NCBI GenBank assembly: GCA_947627985.1
Contig: CANQYD010000006.1
Span: 1 to 64,000, forward strand
Length of the DNA stretch: 64,000 bases
Reading direction: 5' to 3'
From: an uncultured Clostridia bacterium
GTDB taxonomy: Bacteria > Bacillota > Clostridia > Oscillospirales > Ruminococcaceae
Numbering within the stretch: the first letter of the stretch is position 1; the number at the start of each line of letters is the position of its first letter. Shown piece after piece: positions 37,601-46,312 of the stretch. A program made the position numbers and the translations under genes. The notes under the pieces are model-generated. The model did not search any database and had not been told where the DNA came from. It saw nothing but the letters and a program-made list of their open reading frames with translations.

Positions 37601-38020
37601 GATTCTGTTGACCCCCGTCTCGCGGAGCCACACATTTCTGAAAATTCCCGCGCCCGAGTACCATCTTGTGTTGGGGGAGCGGTATCTCACCAAGACCCTG
37701 ATCTCATTTTCCCCATCGATCGGCTCAAACGGCACGTCGAAGGTGGTGTAGCCGTATTTCCATTCAAAAATCTGCCTGCCGTTTAAATATACCGAGCTGT
37801 CCATATATACCCCTTCAAAGCGAAGGGTATATACCTTCCCGGCGGGCTTTGAGACGGTGAATTTCTTGCTGTACCAGCCGTCGGAGGTCTTATATAAGTC
37901 CCCGACATGCCAAATCTGCCAGTCGTGGGGGATATCGACCGGGCTGAAATCCTCCTCCTTGGGAAGAATATCCGGCTTCATCTCCGCAAACTGCCAGCCG
38001 TCGTTAAAAAGTCTGTACAT
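34676..38020 (-). CDS. Glycoside hydrolase family 2 (beta-galactosidase-like), about 1114 aa
   Basis: [76 protein letters not shown]. Confidence 0.95.
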   Translation of the reverse strand: [1114 protein letters not shown]

Positions 38021-38072
38021 TTTCCTGCCTCCTTTAGTCATGATAAAAGGGCGGAATTATCCGCCCGAAAAT

Positions 38073-38762
38073 TTATTTTTGGGGATAGCTGTCGTAGTCG
38101 CGCATGGTGATGGCGACGTCAAGATTCCCGTTTCTCTCTCTTATCTCATCTAAAAGCGCCCTGCGATCGGCTTTTTCGGATATCGTCGCTATGTATCTCA
38201 GCTCATAGACCGCGCCGAAGTCCGAGGTCCTGACCTGCTGAAGATCGAACCCCTCGGTATATTTATCCAAAATCTCATCAAAAGCGCCCTCGAAGTTTAA
38301 ATCCTCCGGGACAAAGATTTTTATCATCACGCGGTTGTTTTTTGGGATTCCGAACCCGGTAGCCGAAAGGATCGCGGTGACGGCGCAGAGTATCAGCGTG
38401 ATGACGATGGTGACGCCGTAATAACCCGTCCCGCAGCCGATCCCGATGACGATCGCAAACAAAAGCGTCGTTATCTCCATGGTATCTCTCGGGTTGCTTC
38501 TTATCCGAAGAAGAGCCAGTGCTCCTCCCAAAGACACAGCCACAGCGACGGAGGAATTCACCAAGAAGATGACGGCAGCCATCAGCGGCGCCAACAGAAC
38601 CACGGCAGCCGGGAAGTCGGAGGTATATCCTCTTCGGCGGTTAGTCAAAAGATAGACGGTGCTCAGGATAAGCCCGAGGACAAAGGCGATGCCGACCGAT
38701 GTCAGAACTCCCTTTGCGTTGAGCGCCACTCCTCCGATGTCGGGAAATAAAAATTTAACCAT
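38073..38762 (-). CDS. DUF4956 domain-containing membrane protein
   Basis: SVAVAVSLGGALALLRIRSNPRDTMEITTLLFAIVIGIGCGTGYY; next to VTC-domain gene. Confidence 0.85.
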   Translation of the reverse strand: MVKFLFPDIGGVALNAKGVLTSVGIAFVLGLILSTVYLLTNRRRGYTSDFPAAVVLLAPLMAAVIFLVNSSVAVAVSLGGALALLRIRSNPRDTMEITTLLFAIVIGIGCGTGYYGVTIVITLILCAVTAILSATGFGIPKNNRVMIKIFVPEDLNFEGAFDEILDKYTEGFDLQQVRTSDFGAVYELRYIATISEKADRRALLDEIRERNGNLDVAITMRDYDSYPQK

Positions 38763-39567
38763 GTGACAGTTTCCTTTCTATCGCCAAGCGGTCGGATATG
38801 TGGACAAAATCCCGTCCGCGAAGCCTTTTGTATTCGTTTCCGTATTTTGAGAATCTCTGCATGAAAATCCTTTCGGAAGTCAAATAGTCGCAGAGTTTTT
38901 TAGGCAGAGCATGCATGAACTTTATCTCCATCAGCCTCTCGCCCGGCTCCAGAAGAGGCGTTCCCCCGGGACCTTTCAGCAGATCGACGTCCTCCCGGCG
39001 GGTTAAGATATTCCTATCGAAAGTGATGCGAAGGGAGGGGTCGGATTTATCAAAAAGCGCTTCTCTTTCGTATGATATCATCACTGCGGGCATGACCTTT
39101 TTCCTCTCAAGAAAGAAAGCGATCTCGTCATACATTCTCTTTTTTGAATATTCATCCGTCTCGGGAGGTATCCCGGTCCGCACAAATTCCATAGCCGAGT
39201 TATAGGGAAGCGTAGCCCTTCTTTTGGTGACGATGCCGCCCACTTTTCGCTTGAGCTCCAAAAAGACCTTTTCCTCGCCCGTTTCAAGGCAGTCATAGCT
39301 CCGAATCCGCAGTTTTTCCTTGAACTTCGGCCTTGAAAGAGAAGCGTTGATGACCGAGTTTTCACCGTCGTCAAAATAGATATTGTATATCCCGTAGACC
39401 TTGCCGCCGCGGCAGTAGGCGTCGAATTCCATGCCCATATCCCGGGAGAGAAATTCCGTCAGCCGCTTTTCCTGCTCGTCGGTCACGAGAAATTTCTTTT
39501 CATAGCGTTCAAATGTATATATCGCCAAAGCAAGATTCCTCCGTGAAATTTTAACACCGAAAACCAT
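38755..39567 (-). CDS. Polyphosphate polymerase (VTC) domain protein
   Basis: TFERYEKKFLVTDEQEKRLTEFL...YNIYFDDGENSVINASLSRPKFKEKLRIRSY...KVFLELKRKVGGIVTKRRATLPY. Confidence 0.88.
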   Translation of the reverse strand: MVFGVKISRRNLALAIYTFERYEKKFLVTDEQEKRLTEFLSRDMGMEFDAYCRGGKVYGIYNIYFDDGENSVINASLSRPKFKEKLRIRSYDCLETGEEKVFLELKRKVGGIVTKRRATLPYNSAMEFVRTGIPPETDEYSKKRMYDEIAFFLERKKVMPAVMISYEREALFDKSDPSLRITFDRNILTRREDVDLLKGPGGTPLLEPGERLMEIKFMHALPKKLCDYLTSERIFMQRFSKYGNEYKRLRGRDFVHISDRLAIERKLSHG

Positions 39568-39650
39568 TGTACCAAAAAAAGTGTGAAAAGGCAATACGAA
39601 AAGCTGAAAAAAGTATGAAATTTTTTAAAAATTCGCGGGATATAAAAATC

Positions 39651-39674
39651 GCCTCCCGGAAAATTTCGGGAGGC
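39651..39674 (-). terminator. Terminator of ferredoxin gene
   Basis: GCCTCCCG-GAAAATTT-CGGGAGGC. Confidence 0.65.
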
Positions 39675-39691
39675 AGGATTTTTAAGGAAAA

Positions 39692-39862
39692 TTATTCCTC
39701 GTTAGGAGCTCCTACAGGGCAGACGGAATTGCAGTTGCCGCAGGAGATGCAGGTGTCGGGATCGATGACGTACTTGTCGTCGCCCTCGGTGATAGCGCTC
39801 ACGGGGCACTCGGCAGCACAGGCTCCGCACTTGATGCATTCGTCGGAAATCTTGAAAGCCAT
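39692..39862 (-). CDS. 2x[4Fe-4S] ferredoxin, 56 aa
   Basis: MAFKISDECIKCGACAAECPVSAITEGDDKYVIDPDTCISCGNCNSVCPVGAPNEE. Confidence 0.95.
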   Translation of the reverse strand: MAFKISDECIKCGACAAECPVSAITEGDDKYVIDPDTCISCGNCNSVCPVGAPNEE

Positions 39863-40068
39863 GGTATGTAACCTCCTTAAGGTAATTAGAGCTTGGTATT
39901 CTCCAAGATGATTATAACATATATTTTGAAAAATGCAAGCGTTTTTCAAAATTTTATTGAAGCTTAAGATTTTTGCCCGCAAATTCTGTTGCATTTTTTT
40001 ATGCGCTGTGATATACTTTACTTTGTAACGGCTTTTTAAGATCATCATGAAAAGGAGGCGGTGGAGCC

Positions 40069-41241
40069 ACGGTAAGAAAAATATTTTCCGCAATATGGCA
40101 GTATTTCCGCCGTCTTGACAAAATTTTGCTCTTGCTGACGATCCTGATCTGCTCTTTCAGCGTTCTGCTTCTCTATTCGCTTGTTCAGAACAACATGACC
40201 CAGCAGATCACCTCTGTTGACGTGACCTTGGATTACACCGACTACCGTAATCAGGCGATAGCGGCGATGATGGGTCTCGGCTTCTCGATAGTCGTCGCGG
40301 TCTGGGATTACCGAAAATTTTCAAAACTTTGGTTTATCTACCTTCCGCTGATGATAGGACTGACCTGCTTAACATTCACATCTTTGGGCGAATCGGGTCT
40401 TGAAGGCGCCGACGATAGGGCATGGATAATGCTCGGGAGCTTCTCCTTGCAACCCGCGGAATTTTTAAAACTCGCCTTTATCCTGAGTTTTAGCTATCAC
40501 TGTCACAAGACGCAGGAGATTTTTAACAATCCTTTGAATATCATCGCCCTCTGCGTTCACGGCGCGATCCCGATCGGGCTTGTCATGCTTCAGGGCGACG
40601 ACGGCACGGCTTTGGTTTTCGCGGCGATTTTCTTGGCGATATTTTTCACGGCAGGAATATCTTGGAAATATATCTTGGGCGCAGGTATCTTATCTCCGAT
40701 AGCGATTTGGTTCATGTGGACGCATTATCTGCAAGACGTCCACAAAAACAGGATTCTCGCGATCATCAATCCCTCAAAATACGCGACGAAAGACATGCTA
40801 TATCAGACAAATCTTGCCAAAATTGCGCTCGGCTCGGGTCAGGTGCGGGGCAAAGGGCTCTTCGGCGGGGATTATTCATATGTACCCGTCTGCCACAACG
40901 ACTTCATCTTCAGCTACGTCGGACAGACCCTCGGATTCATCGGCTGTCTCGGGCTGATAATCCTGATCGGCTTCATCTGCCTGCGGATCTTGGGCAACAG
41001 CCTTCGGTCCTCGGACCCGCTCGGGAAGTTCATCTGCGTCGGCGTATTCGCCTACATTTTCAGCCAGTCGGTCTTAAATATCGGCATGGTGATGGGCTTG
41101 ACCCCCGTCATCGGAATCACTCTTCCCTTTGTGTCGGCGGGAGGCAGTTCGATGCTCTCGGCGACGGCTTCGATGGGGCTTGTGATGTCGGTCTACTACC
41201 ACTCCGCGCGCTTCGACACGATATTTGCAAAGAAAAAATAA
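40069..41241 (+). CDS. rodA: FtsW/RodA/SpoVE family SEDS protein (RodA-like), start uncertain
   Basis: FSLQPAEFLKLAFILSFSYH; GDDGTALVFAAIFLAIFFTAG; GLTPVIGITLPFVSAGGSSMLSATASMGLVMSV; frame open upstream of the called start to an ACG codon behind AGGAGG. Confidence 0.88.
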   Translation, partial: TVRKIFSAIWQYFRRLDKILLLLTILICSFSVLLLYSLVQNNMTQQITSVDVTLDYTDYRNQAIAAMMGLGFSIVVAVWDYRKFSKLWFIYLPLMIGLTCLTFTSLGESGLEGADDRAWIMLGSFSLQPAEFLKLAFILSFSYHCHKTQEIFNNPLNIIALCVHGAIPIGLVMLQGDDGTALVFAAIFLAIFFTAGISWKYILGAGILSPIAIWFMWTHYLQDVHKNRILAIINPSKYATKDMLYQTNLAKIALGSGQVRGKGLFGGDYSYVPVCHNDFIFSYVGQTLGFIGCLGLIILIGFICLRILGNSLRSSDPLGKFICVGVFAYIFSQSVLNIGMVMGLTPVIGITLPFVSAGGSSMLSATASMGLVMSVYYHSARFDTIFAKKK

Positions 41242-41256
41242 TTCAGGAGGTTTACC

Positions 41257-42477
41257 ATGAAAAAAGCCACGCTTAAGGATTTAGGCGGTTCGGAGGAGAG
41301 ATTTTCCGGGCTTGTCAAAATGTTCAGAATGCAGTATTCAGCCGAGCCGGAGAGGTTTTTCTCTGCCCCCGGCAGGACGGAGGTGTGCGGCAATCACACC
41401 GACCACAACCGCGGAAAAGTAGTCGCGGCGGCAGTCGATCTTGACGTCATAGCCGCCGCGGTACCGACTTCGGACGGGGTCGTCGCCGTGAAGTCGGAGG
41501 GATATCCCGAGGACGTAATAGAGATAAGCGACCTTGCCCCTAAAGAGGAGGAAAAAAACACCTCCGCCGCTCTGATAAGAGGCGTGCTGGGGGGATTTGT
41601 CAAAAACGGCAGGAATATCGGGGGATTTCGGGCTTATACCCGCTCCAACGTCTTAAAGGGCTCCGGGCTGTCGAGTTCGGCGGCGTTTGAGGTTCTCATC
41701 GGGACGATTTTAAACGGCTTATACAACGGCGGAGAGGTTTCGGAGATCGAGATCGCAAAGACCGCTCAGTATGCGGAAAACGTCTACTTCGGCAAGCCGT
41801 CGGGTCTGATGGATCAGATGGCGAGCTCGGTCGGGGGATTTACGAAGATCGACTTTAAGGACCCCGAGAACCCGATCATCACGCCTCTTGAATTTGACCC
41901 GGCGAAGTACGGATACCGCCTCTGCATCATCGACTCAAAGAGCGATCATGCCGACCTCACCCCCGATTACGCGGCAATTCCCGCCGAGATGAAATCAGCC
42001 GCAAAGTGCCTCGGCAAGGAGTATCTGAGGGAGACCGACCGTGAGACGGTCATTAAAAATATCTCGAAAATCAGGAGCGAGTGCGGCGACAGAGCGGCAC
42101 TTCGGGCGCTTCACTTCATGGACGAAAACGACCGGGTTGATAATCTCGCCGAAGCCATCGAAAAGGGCGATATTTCGGCATTTTTGAAGATCATCAACCT
42201 CTCCGGCGACAGCTCATACAAATATTTACAGAACGTATTCACTTGCTCTCACCCCGATCGTCAGGGAGTGTCCTTGGCGATCTGCCTTGCGTCGTCGCTT
42301 TTGGGCGGAGAAGGGGCATGCCGGGTCCACGGCGGAGGCTTTGCGGGCACGGTTCAGGCGTTTGTGCCGGAGAAAAAGCTTGAGGGATTCATCGCCGGGA
42401 TCGAAGAAGTCTTCGGCGAGGGAAGCTGCTATGTCCTGAATATCCGACCCTACGGCGGCACGGAGGTCTCTTTATGA
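41257..42477 (+). CDS. galK: Galactokinase (GHMP family)
   Basis: FFSAPGRTEVCGNHTDHNRGKVVAAAVDLD; NVLKGSGLSSSAAFEVLIG; GEGACRVHGGGFAGTVQAF. Confidence 0.92.
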   Translation: MKKATLKDLGGSEERFSGLVKMFRMQYSAEPERFFSAPGRTEVCGNHTDHNRGKVVAAAVDLDVIAAAVPTSDGVVAVKSEGYPEDVIEISDLAPKEEEKNTSAALIRGVLGGFVKNGRNIGGFRAYTRSNVLKGSGLSSSAAFEVLIGTILNGLYNGGEVSEIEIAKTAQYAENVYFGKPSGLMDQMASSVGGFTKIDFKDPENPIITPLEFDPAKYGYRLCIIDSKSDHADLTPDYAAIPAEMKSAAKCLGKEYLRETDRETVIKNISKIRSECGDRAALRALHFMDENDRVDNLAEAIEKGDISAFLKIINLSGDSSYKYLQNVFTCSHPDRQGVSLAICLASSLLGGEGACRVHGGGFAGTVQAFVPEKKLEGFIAGIEEVFGEGSCYVLNIRPYGGTEVSL

Positions 42478-43151
42478 GAATGCGGAGGAAGGCTCGCCTC
42501 ACCGAGCGGATAGAAGCCGCTTCGGAAAGCGGGAAGCTGCTCGTTCTGAATGTCGAGGATCGGCACTTTCAACGTGCCGTTTTGGATAAGGAATATCTCG
42601 ATTACGACGCGCTTTTTCACAATTCAAACCCTGTTGTTCTTGAGATCGGCTGCGGCAAGGGTGCATTTTGCTGTGCGCTTGCCGAAAGGGAGCCGGATAT
42701 CAACATAATCGCGGTCGAGAAGTCCTCAAACGTCATCATCGACGCCGCCGAAAAGGCGATATCGATGGGTCTTGAGAACCTGATTTTAGTGAGGTGCGAC
42801 GCCGAATATCTCGAAAAATATATCCCCGCGGGATCGATATCCAAAATCTACCTGAATTTCAGCTGTCCCTTCCCCAAAAAATCCTACGAGGAGCACCGCC
42901 TGACCCACCGCCGATTTCTTGAAATGTATAAGAGGCTGATGGCTCCGGGCGCCGAAATATTCCAAAAAACCGACAATCGGAAGTTTTTCGAGTTCTCCAT
43001 CGGCGAGTTTACGCAGACGGGATTTGCGCTGAAAAATGTCAGCCTCGATCTTCATGAGGACGCGCCCGCGGACAACATCGAGACGGAATATGAGCATAGA
43101 TTTGCCGAGCAGGGGCTCAGGATATACAGCTTAGAGGCGTATTTATTGTAG
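42474..43151 (+). CDS. trmB: tRNA (guanine-N7)-methyltransferase
   Basis: VLEIGCGKGAFCCALAEREPDINIIAVEKSSNVI..YLNFSCPFPKKSYEEHRLTHRRFLEMYKRLM. Confidence 0.93.
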   Translation: MRMRRKARLTERIEAASESGKLLVLNVEDRHFQRAVLDKEYLDYDALFHNSNPVVLEIGCGKGAFCCALAEREPDINIIAVEKSSNVIIDAAEKAISMGLENLILVRCDAEYLEKYIPAGSISKIYLNFSCPFPKKSYEEHRLTHRRFLEMYKRLMAPGAEIFQKTDNRKFFEFSIGEFTQTGFALKNVSLDLHEDAPADNIETEYEHRFAEQGLRIYSLEAYLL

Positions 43152-43237
43152 GAATTCACAAAAATTCGCAAAACTATTGAAAATTTTGTCCGAATATGTT
43201 AAAATGTATACATCTTAAAATCAAGAAGGTGTTATAC

Positions 43238-43825
43238 ATGAAATCGATGATTACCGCACTTTGGGAGCGCGCAAAGGGTCGCGAGCGCGTCGAGAGAGCA
43301 AATCCGAGCGAAGCCGTCGAGATGAAGTTTTCTTTCGGAGATATGCGTGCCCCGGGCTCCTGCGGATTTTCGCTCGACGAGGACACGTCGCTTATGCACA
43401 GCGCCCAGAACGACGGTGATTTCGGGGTCTATCTCGCCGGAAACTGGCGTTTTGAGGTGCATGTCGATTCCGAAACGGGCGAGTGCCTGAAGCTCACGGC
43501 GTTTATGTCGAAGCTGACGGCAAGGCGGGCGAGTCTGAAGATCCCCGAGAGCAAGCCGATGAAGATGATCTTCTCATCGCCCGGAATGAACGCGGGTATG
43601 GCTTGCTATTCGGCAACTCCGGCGAATTCGGTGCATTTTGATCCCGAGGAAAAAATCCTCTGCATCGGCGATCCCGACGGCGAAGGCGAAGCCGGAGAGT
43701 TTGCGGACAAGACCACGGCGGTGATCAGGGACGGCAAGCTGACGGCGGTCTGGCTCGATCTTAAGGACGTGCCGGACAATAGGAAGAACGGGATTGCGCT
43801 GGGGGATTGCTTGGTGGTGGTGTGA
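43238..43825 (+). CDS. Hypothetical protein
   Basis: Open 195-aa ORF with normal codon usage; no family recognised. Confidence 0.6.
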   Translation: MKSMITALWERAKGRERVERANPSEAVEMKFSFGDMRAPGSCGFSLDEDTSLMHSAQNDGDFGVYLAGNWRFEVHVDSETGECLKLTAFMSKLTARRASLKIPESKPMKMIFSSPGMNAGMACYSATPANSVHFDPEEKILCIGDPDGEGEAGEFADKTTAVIRDGKLTAVWLDLKDVPDNRKNGIALGDCLVVV

Positions 43826-43919
43826 TGGTTAGAGCCGGGCGGTTGCTTACGGTCCGAACTTATGATTAAAAGGAATCCTTACACTTCCGGTCTGAACCTA
43901 TGTTTAATCAGAACCTTTG

Positions 43920-44050
43920 TTTAAAAGGTATTCCCACAATTTTGCAGGGGCAAAATTGTGGGAATGCTGTTTTTAAGCCCCCATCCCGGCGGAGTTTGCG
44001 CAGATTTATAGGGGAATACAGCCCCTCCCCGGTGGGGAGGGGGTTGGCTA
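43920..44050 (+). repeat. Variable-palindrome element, copy C
   Basis: TTAAAAGGTA-[TTCCCACAATTTTGC-AGGG-GCAAAATTGTGGGAA]-TGCTGTTTTTAAGC...GCAGATTTATAG...CCCCTCCCCGGTGGGGAGGGG. Confidence 0.75.
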
Positions 44051-44089
44051 CGGGGGGCTCTGCTTTCGGGTAGGGCTTGGTGCGGTGTG

Positions 44090-44280
44090 TGGGGGTGCAG
44101 GGCGAAGCCCCCGGCGCTTTCGGCGCCGGCTTCCACGGCTTTGCCGTGGAAGCGACCGCGCTCGCGCGCGGTCGGGCTTCGCCCCGAGCCTTCTGCTCTT
44201 ACCAAGGTCTGGTAGGGGCACCCAACCCTGAGCCAAGCCTTGATACAGTACCCAGCCCATGTTAGAAGCAGAATGCCCCC
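44090..44280 (+). repeat. Cloverleaf-like repeat, divergent copy, with 3' flank repeated at 44410-44510
   Basis: GGGCGAAGCCCC..hairpins..GGGCTTCGCCCC; flank CAAGGTC..AGGGGCACC.AACCC...CCAAGCCTTG.ATACAG.ACCCAGCCCATGTTAGAAGCAG twice. Confidence 0.7.
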
Positions 44281-44619
44281 CTGCTGATTTTGCCTCGCCT
44301 TGCTCGGCAAGCCAAGGATAGACCCATTTATAAAAGCGGTCTCACCTATAAACCCCTCTCGCAATTTTTCACCCCTCCCCAGCATCTCTCAAAGGAGAGG
44401 GGGTGGGGCTTCGCCCCGAGCTTTCCGCTCCTATCAAGGTCCGTCAGGGGCACCAAACCCCTGTGCCAAGCCTTGCATACAGCACCCAGCCCATGTTAGA
44501 AGCAGTGCTGATTTTGCCTCGCTTTGCTCGGCTCTGTGTGGCACCCCTCCAGCTTTTCCCTACCCCACCCACCCAAATCCTCCCACCCTCCGTCCCTCAC
44601 ATCTCTATCCCCCAACTAT

Positions 44620-45198
44620 CTACCCCCTGACCACCGGGCTCACCTGCCTCCCCGCCATCGCTTCCTCAAGCGCCGTCTCCATCAAATCGAAATCCGCCAC
44701 CATCGACGCGGGCTTCTTCACCGGGTCGTCCTGCCGATACGGCACAAAAAAGTAATTTTTGCGGCACTCCAAAATCCCGATGTTTTTGGCAGCAGCCGTC
44801 AGGGCGTCGTTTGTTGAGACCGCGATCAGAACCGGTCGGGAGTTCCTCAGATGACTCTTCACCGCCATCGTCACCGGCGTGTCGTTGACCCCCGTCGCGA
44901 GCTTTGCAAGCGTGTTAGAGGTGCAGGGCGCGACGATCAGAATATCAAACATCTTCTTGGGACCTATGGGCTCAGCCTCTTCGATCGTCGATATGATGGG
45001 CTTTCGGCAGATATTTTCGAGCTTTTCGCGATTGGCTTGGGCGGTGCCGAATCGCGTCGAAAGATTAAATGAGTTAAATGACATTATCGGGGTGATGTCA
45101 TGCCCCGCGGTCGCAAGCCGCTTCAGCGCTTCAAAGCTCTGCGAAAACGTGCAGAAGGAGCCGGTCATCGCATAGCCGATCTTCAGCTTCTCAATCAT
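44620..45198 (-). CDS. dpaB: Dipicolinate synthase subunit B
   Basis: KIGYAMTGSFCTFSQSFEALKRLATAGHDITPIMS; FDILIVAPCTSNTLAKLATGVNDTPVTMAVKSHLRN. Confidence 0.95.
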   Translation of the reverse strand: MIEKLKIGYAMTGSFCTFSQSFEALKRLATAGHDITPIMSFNSFNLSTRFGTAQANREKLENICRKPIISTIEEAEPIGPKKMFDILIVAPCTSNTLAKLATGVNDTPVTMAVKSHLRNSRPVLIAVSTNDALTAAAKNIGILECRKNYFFVPYRQDDPVKKPASMVADFDLMETALEEAMAGRQVSPVVRG

Positions 45199-46027
45199 TC
45201 ACACAGCCCCCTCCGCAAATTCTGATTATTTCCTCTGCGATGAGCCGACCCGCCGTCTTCGGAGCCGTCTTTCCGGGAAGCCCGGGCGCCAGAAGCGCCG
45301 TCAGACCGAGCTCCTCGGCGGCACGAAAATCTACGCCGTATGGTGCCGAAGCGAGATCGATGATCAGCGCGTCCTTTTTGACAAGTTCGAGATGCTCCCT
45401 CTCAAGCACTCGGTCGGGAACGGTGTTGATGATGACGTCGGCGCCCGCGAGCGCTTTTTTATCGATGAACGGCGCCGCCTCAAAGCCCATGTTAAAGGCG
45501 TCTTTTCTTGCATGAGAGGTCCGGGCGGCTATATTGATCTTGGCGCCTACACACTTCAGTATTCCCGCGCATGCCCTTGCGACCCGACCCCAGCCGAGGA
45601 TCAGCACCCTTGTCTCAAAGATCGCAGATTCGGTCTTCCTTAAAATTATCTCCAATGCTCCCTCAGCCGTCAGCCAAGCGTTTTTGACGGTCAGCTCCTC
45701 GTTGTCGAAGAAGTCGTAGACCTTCGCGCTTCGCTCGGCGCAGTAGCTCAGAAATTCCGGATTTAAACCTCCCCCGAAGAGCGTGCCGCCGTATCTCAGC
45801 ATGTCGAGAGCCGAGACCGCCGGGATTTTATGCGAAAGCGACGGCGCGTTGATGTACTGTCCCGAGAGCGACATATACGGCAGGACGAGCACGTCCGCCT
45901 GCCTCAGCTCCCAGATGGGCTTCGAGCCCGAAAATCCGTAGGTATAAACTTCAAAGGCGTCGGCAAGCCGTTCGGAGCAGTATTCCATTCTCCTGTCGCC
46001 GCCCATGACAAGCAGTGTCTTTTTCAT
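45191..46027 (-). CDS. dpaA: Dipicolinate synthase subunit A
   Basis: TLLVMGGDRRMEYCSERLA; VLILGWGRVARACAGILKCVGAKINIAARTSHARKDAFNMGFEA; 8-bp overlap with dpaB. Confidence 0.95.
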   Translation of the reverse strand: MKKTLLVMGGDRRMEYCSERLADAFEVYTYGFSGSKPIWELRQADVLVLPYMSLSGQYINAPSLSHKIPAVSALDMLRYGGTLFGGGLNPEFLSYCAERSAKVYDFFDNEELTVKNAWLTAEGALEIILRKTESAIFETRVLILGWGRVARACAGILKCVGAKINIAARTSHARKDAFNMGFEAAPFIDKKALAGADVIINTVPDRVLEREHLELVKKDALIIDLASAPYGVDFRAAEELGLTALLAPGLPGKTAPKTAGRLIAEEIIRICGGGCVND

Positions 46028-46154
46028 TGTATTTCACTCCGTTGGATGAAAATGGTATTCATGCTTCAAATTATGCGGGCTGGGGACAAATGGTGAGGGG
46101 AAAGGGGGATTATTATGAAGGTTAAGCATATATGGGGCGGGCTTTTACTATTGT

Positions 46155-46312
46155 TCAAGCCCCCTCTCCCTTTTAGGGGGAGGGGGCGACGTTTGCCTAT
46201 AAGTCTGTACAAGCTTCTCTGGGGGTGGGGGTCTGCTTTAAACAGCATATCAAATTTCCGCTTGCGGGAATTTGATATACCTTTTGGCAAAGGGTCGGGC
46301 AGGGAGGGTTTT
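46155..46312 (-). repeat. Variable-palindrome element, copy D
   Basis: Reverse complement has AAAAGGT-[ATATCAAATTCCCGC-AAG-CGGAAATTTGATAT]-GCTGTTTAAAGCAG...CAGACTTATAG. Confidence 0.75.

Noticed and set aside
44048-44755. Several overlapping ORFs on both strands between 44048 and 44755
   Set aside because: Within repeat DNA, Pro/Ser-rich low-complexity translations, no family or RBS.
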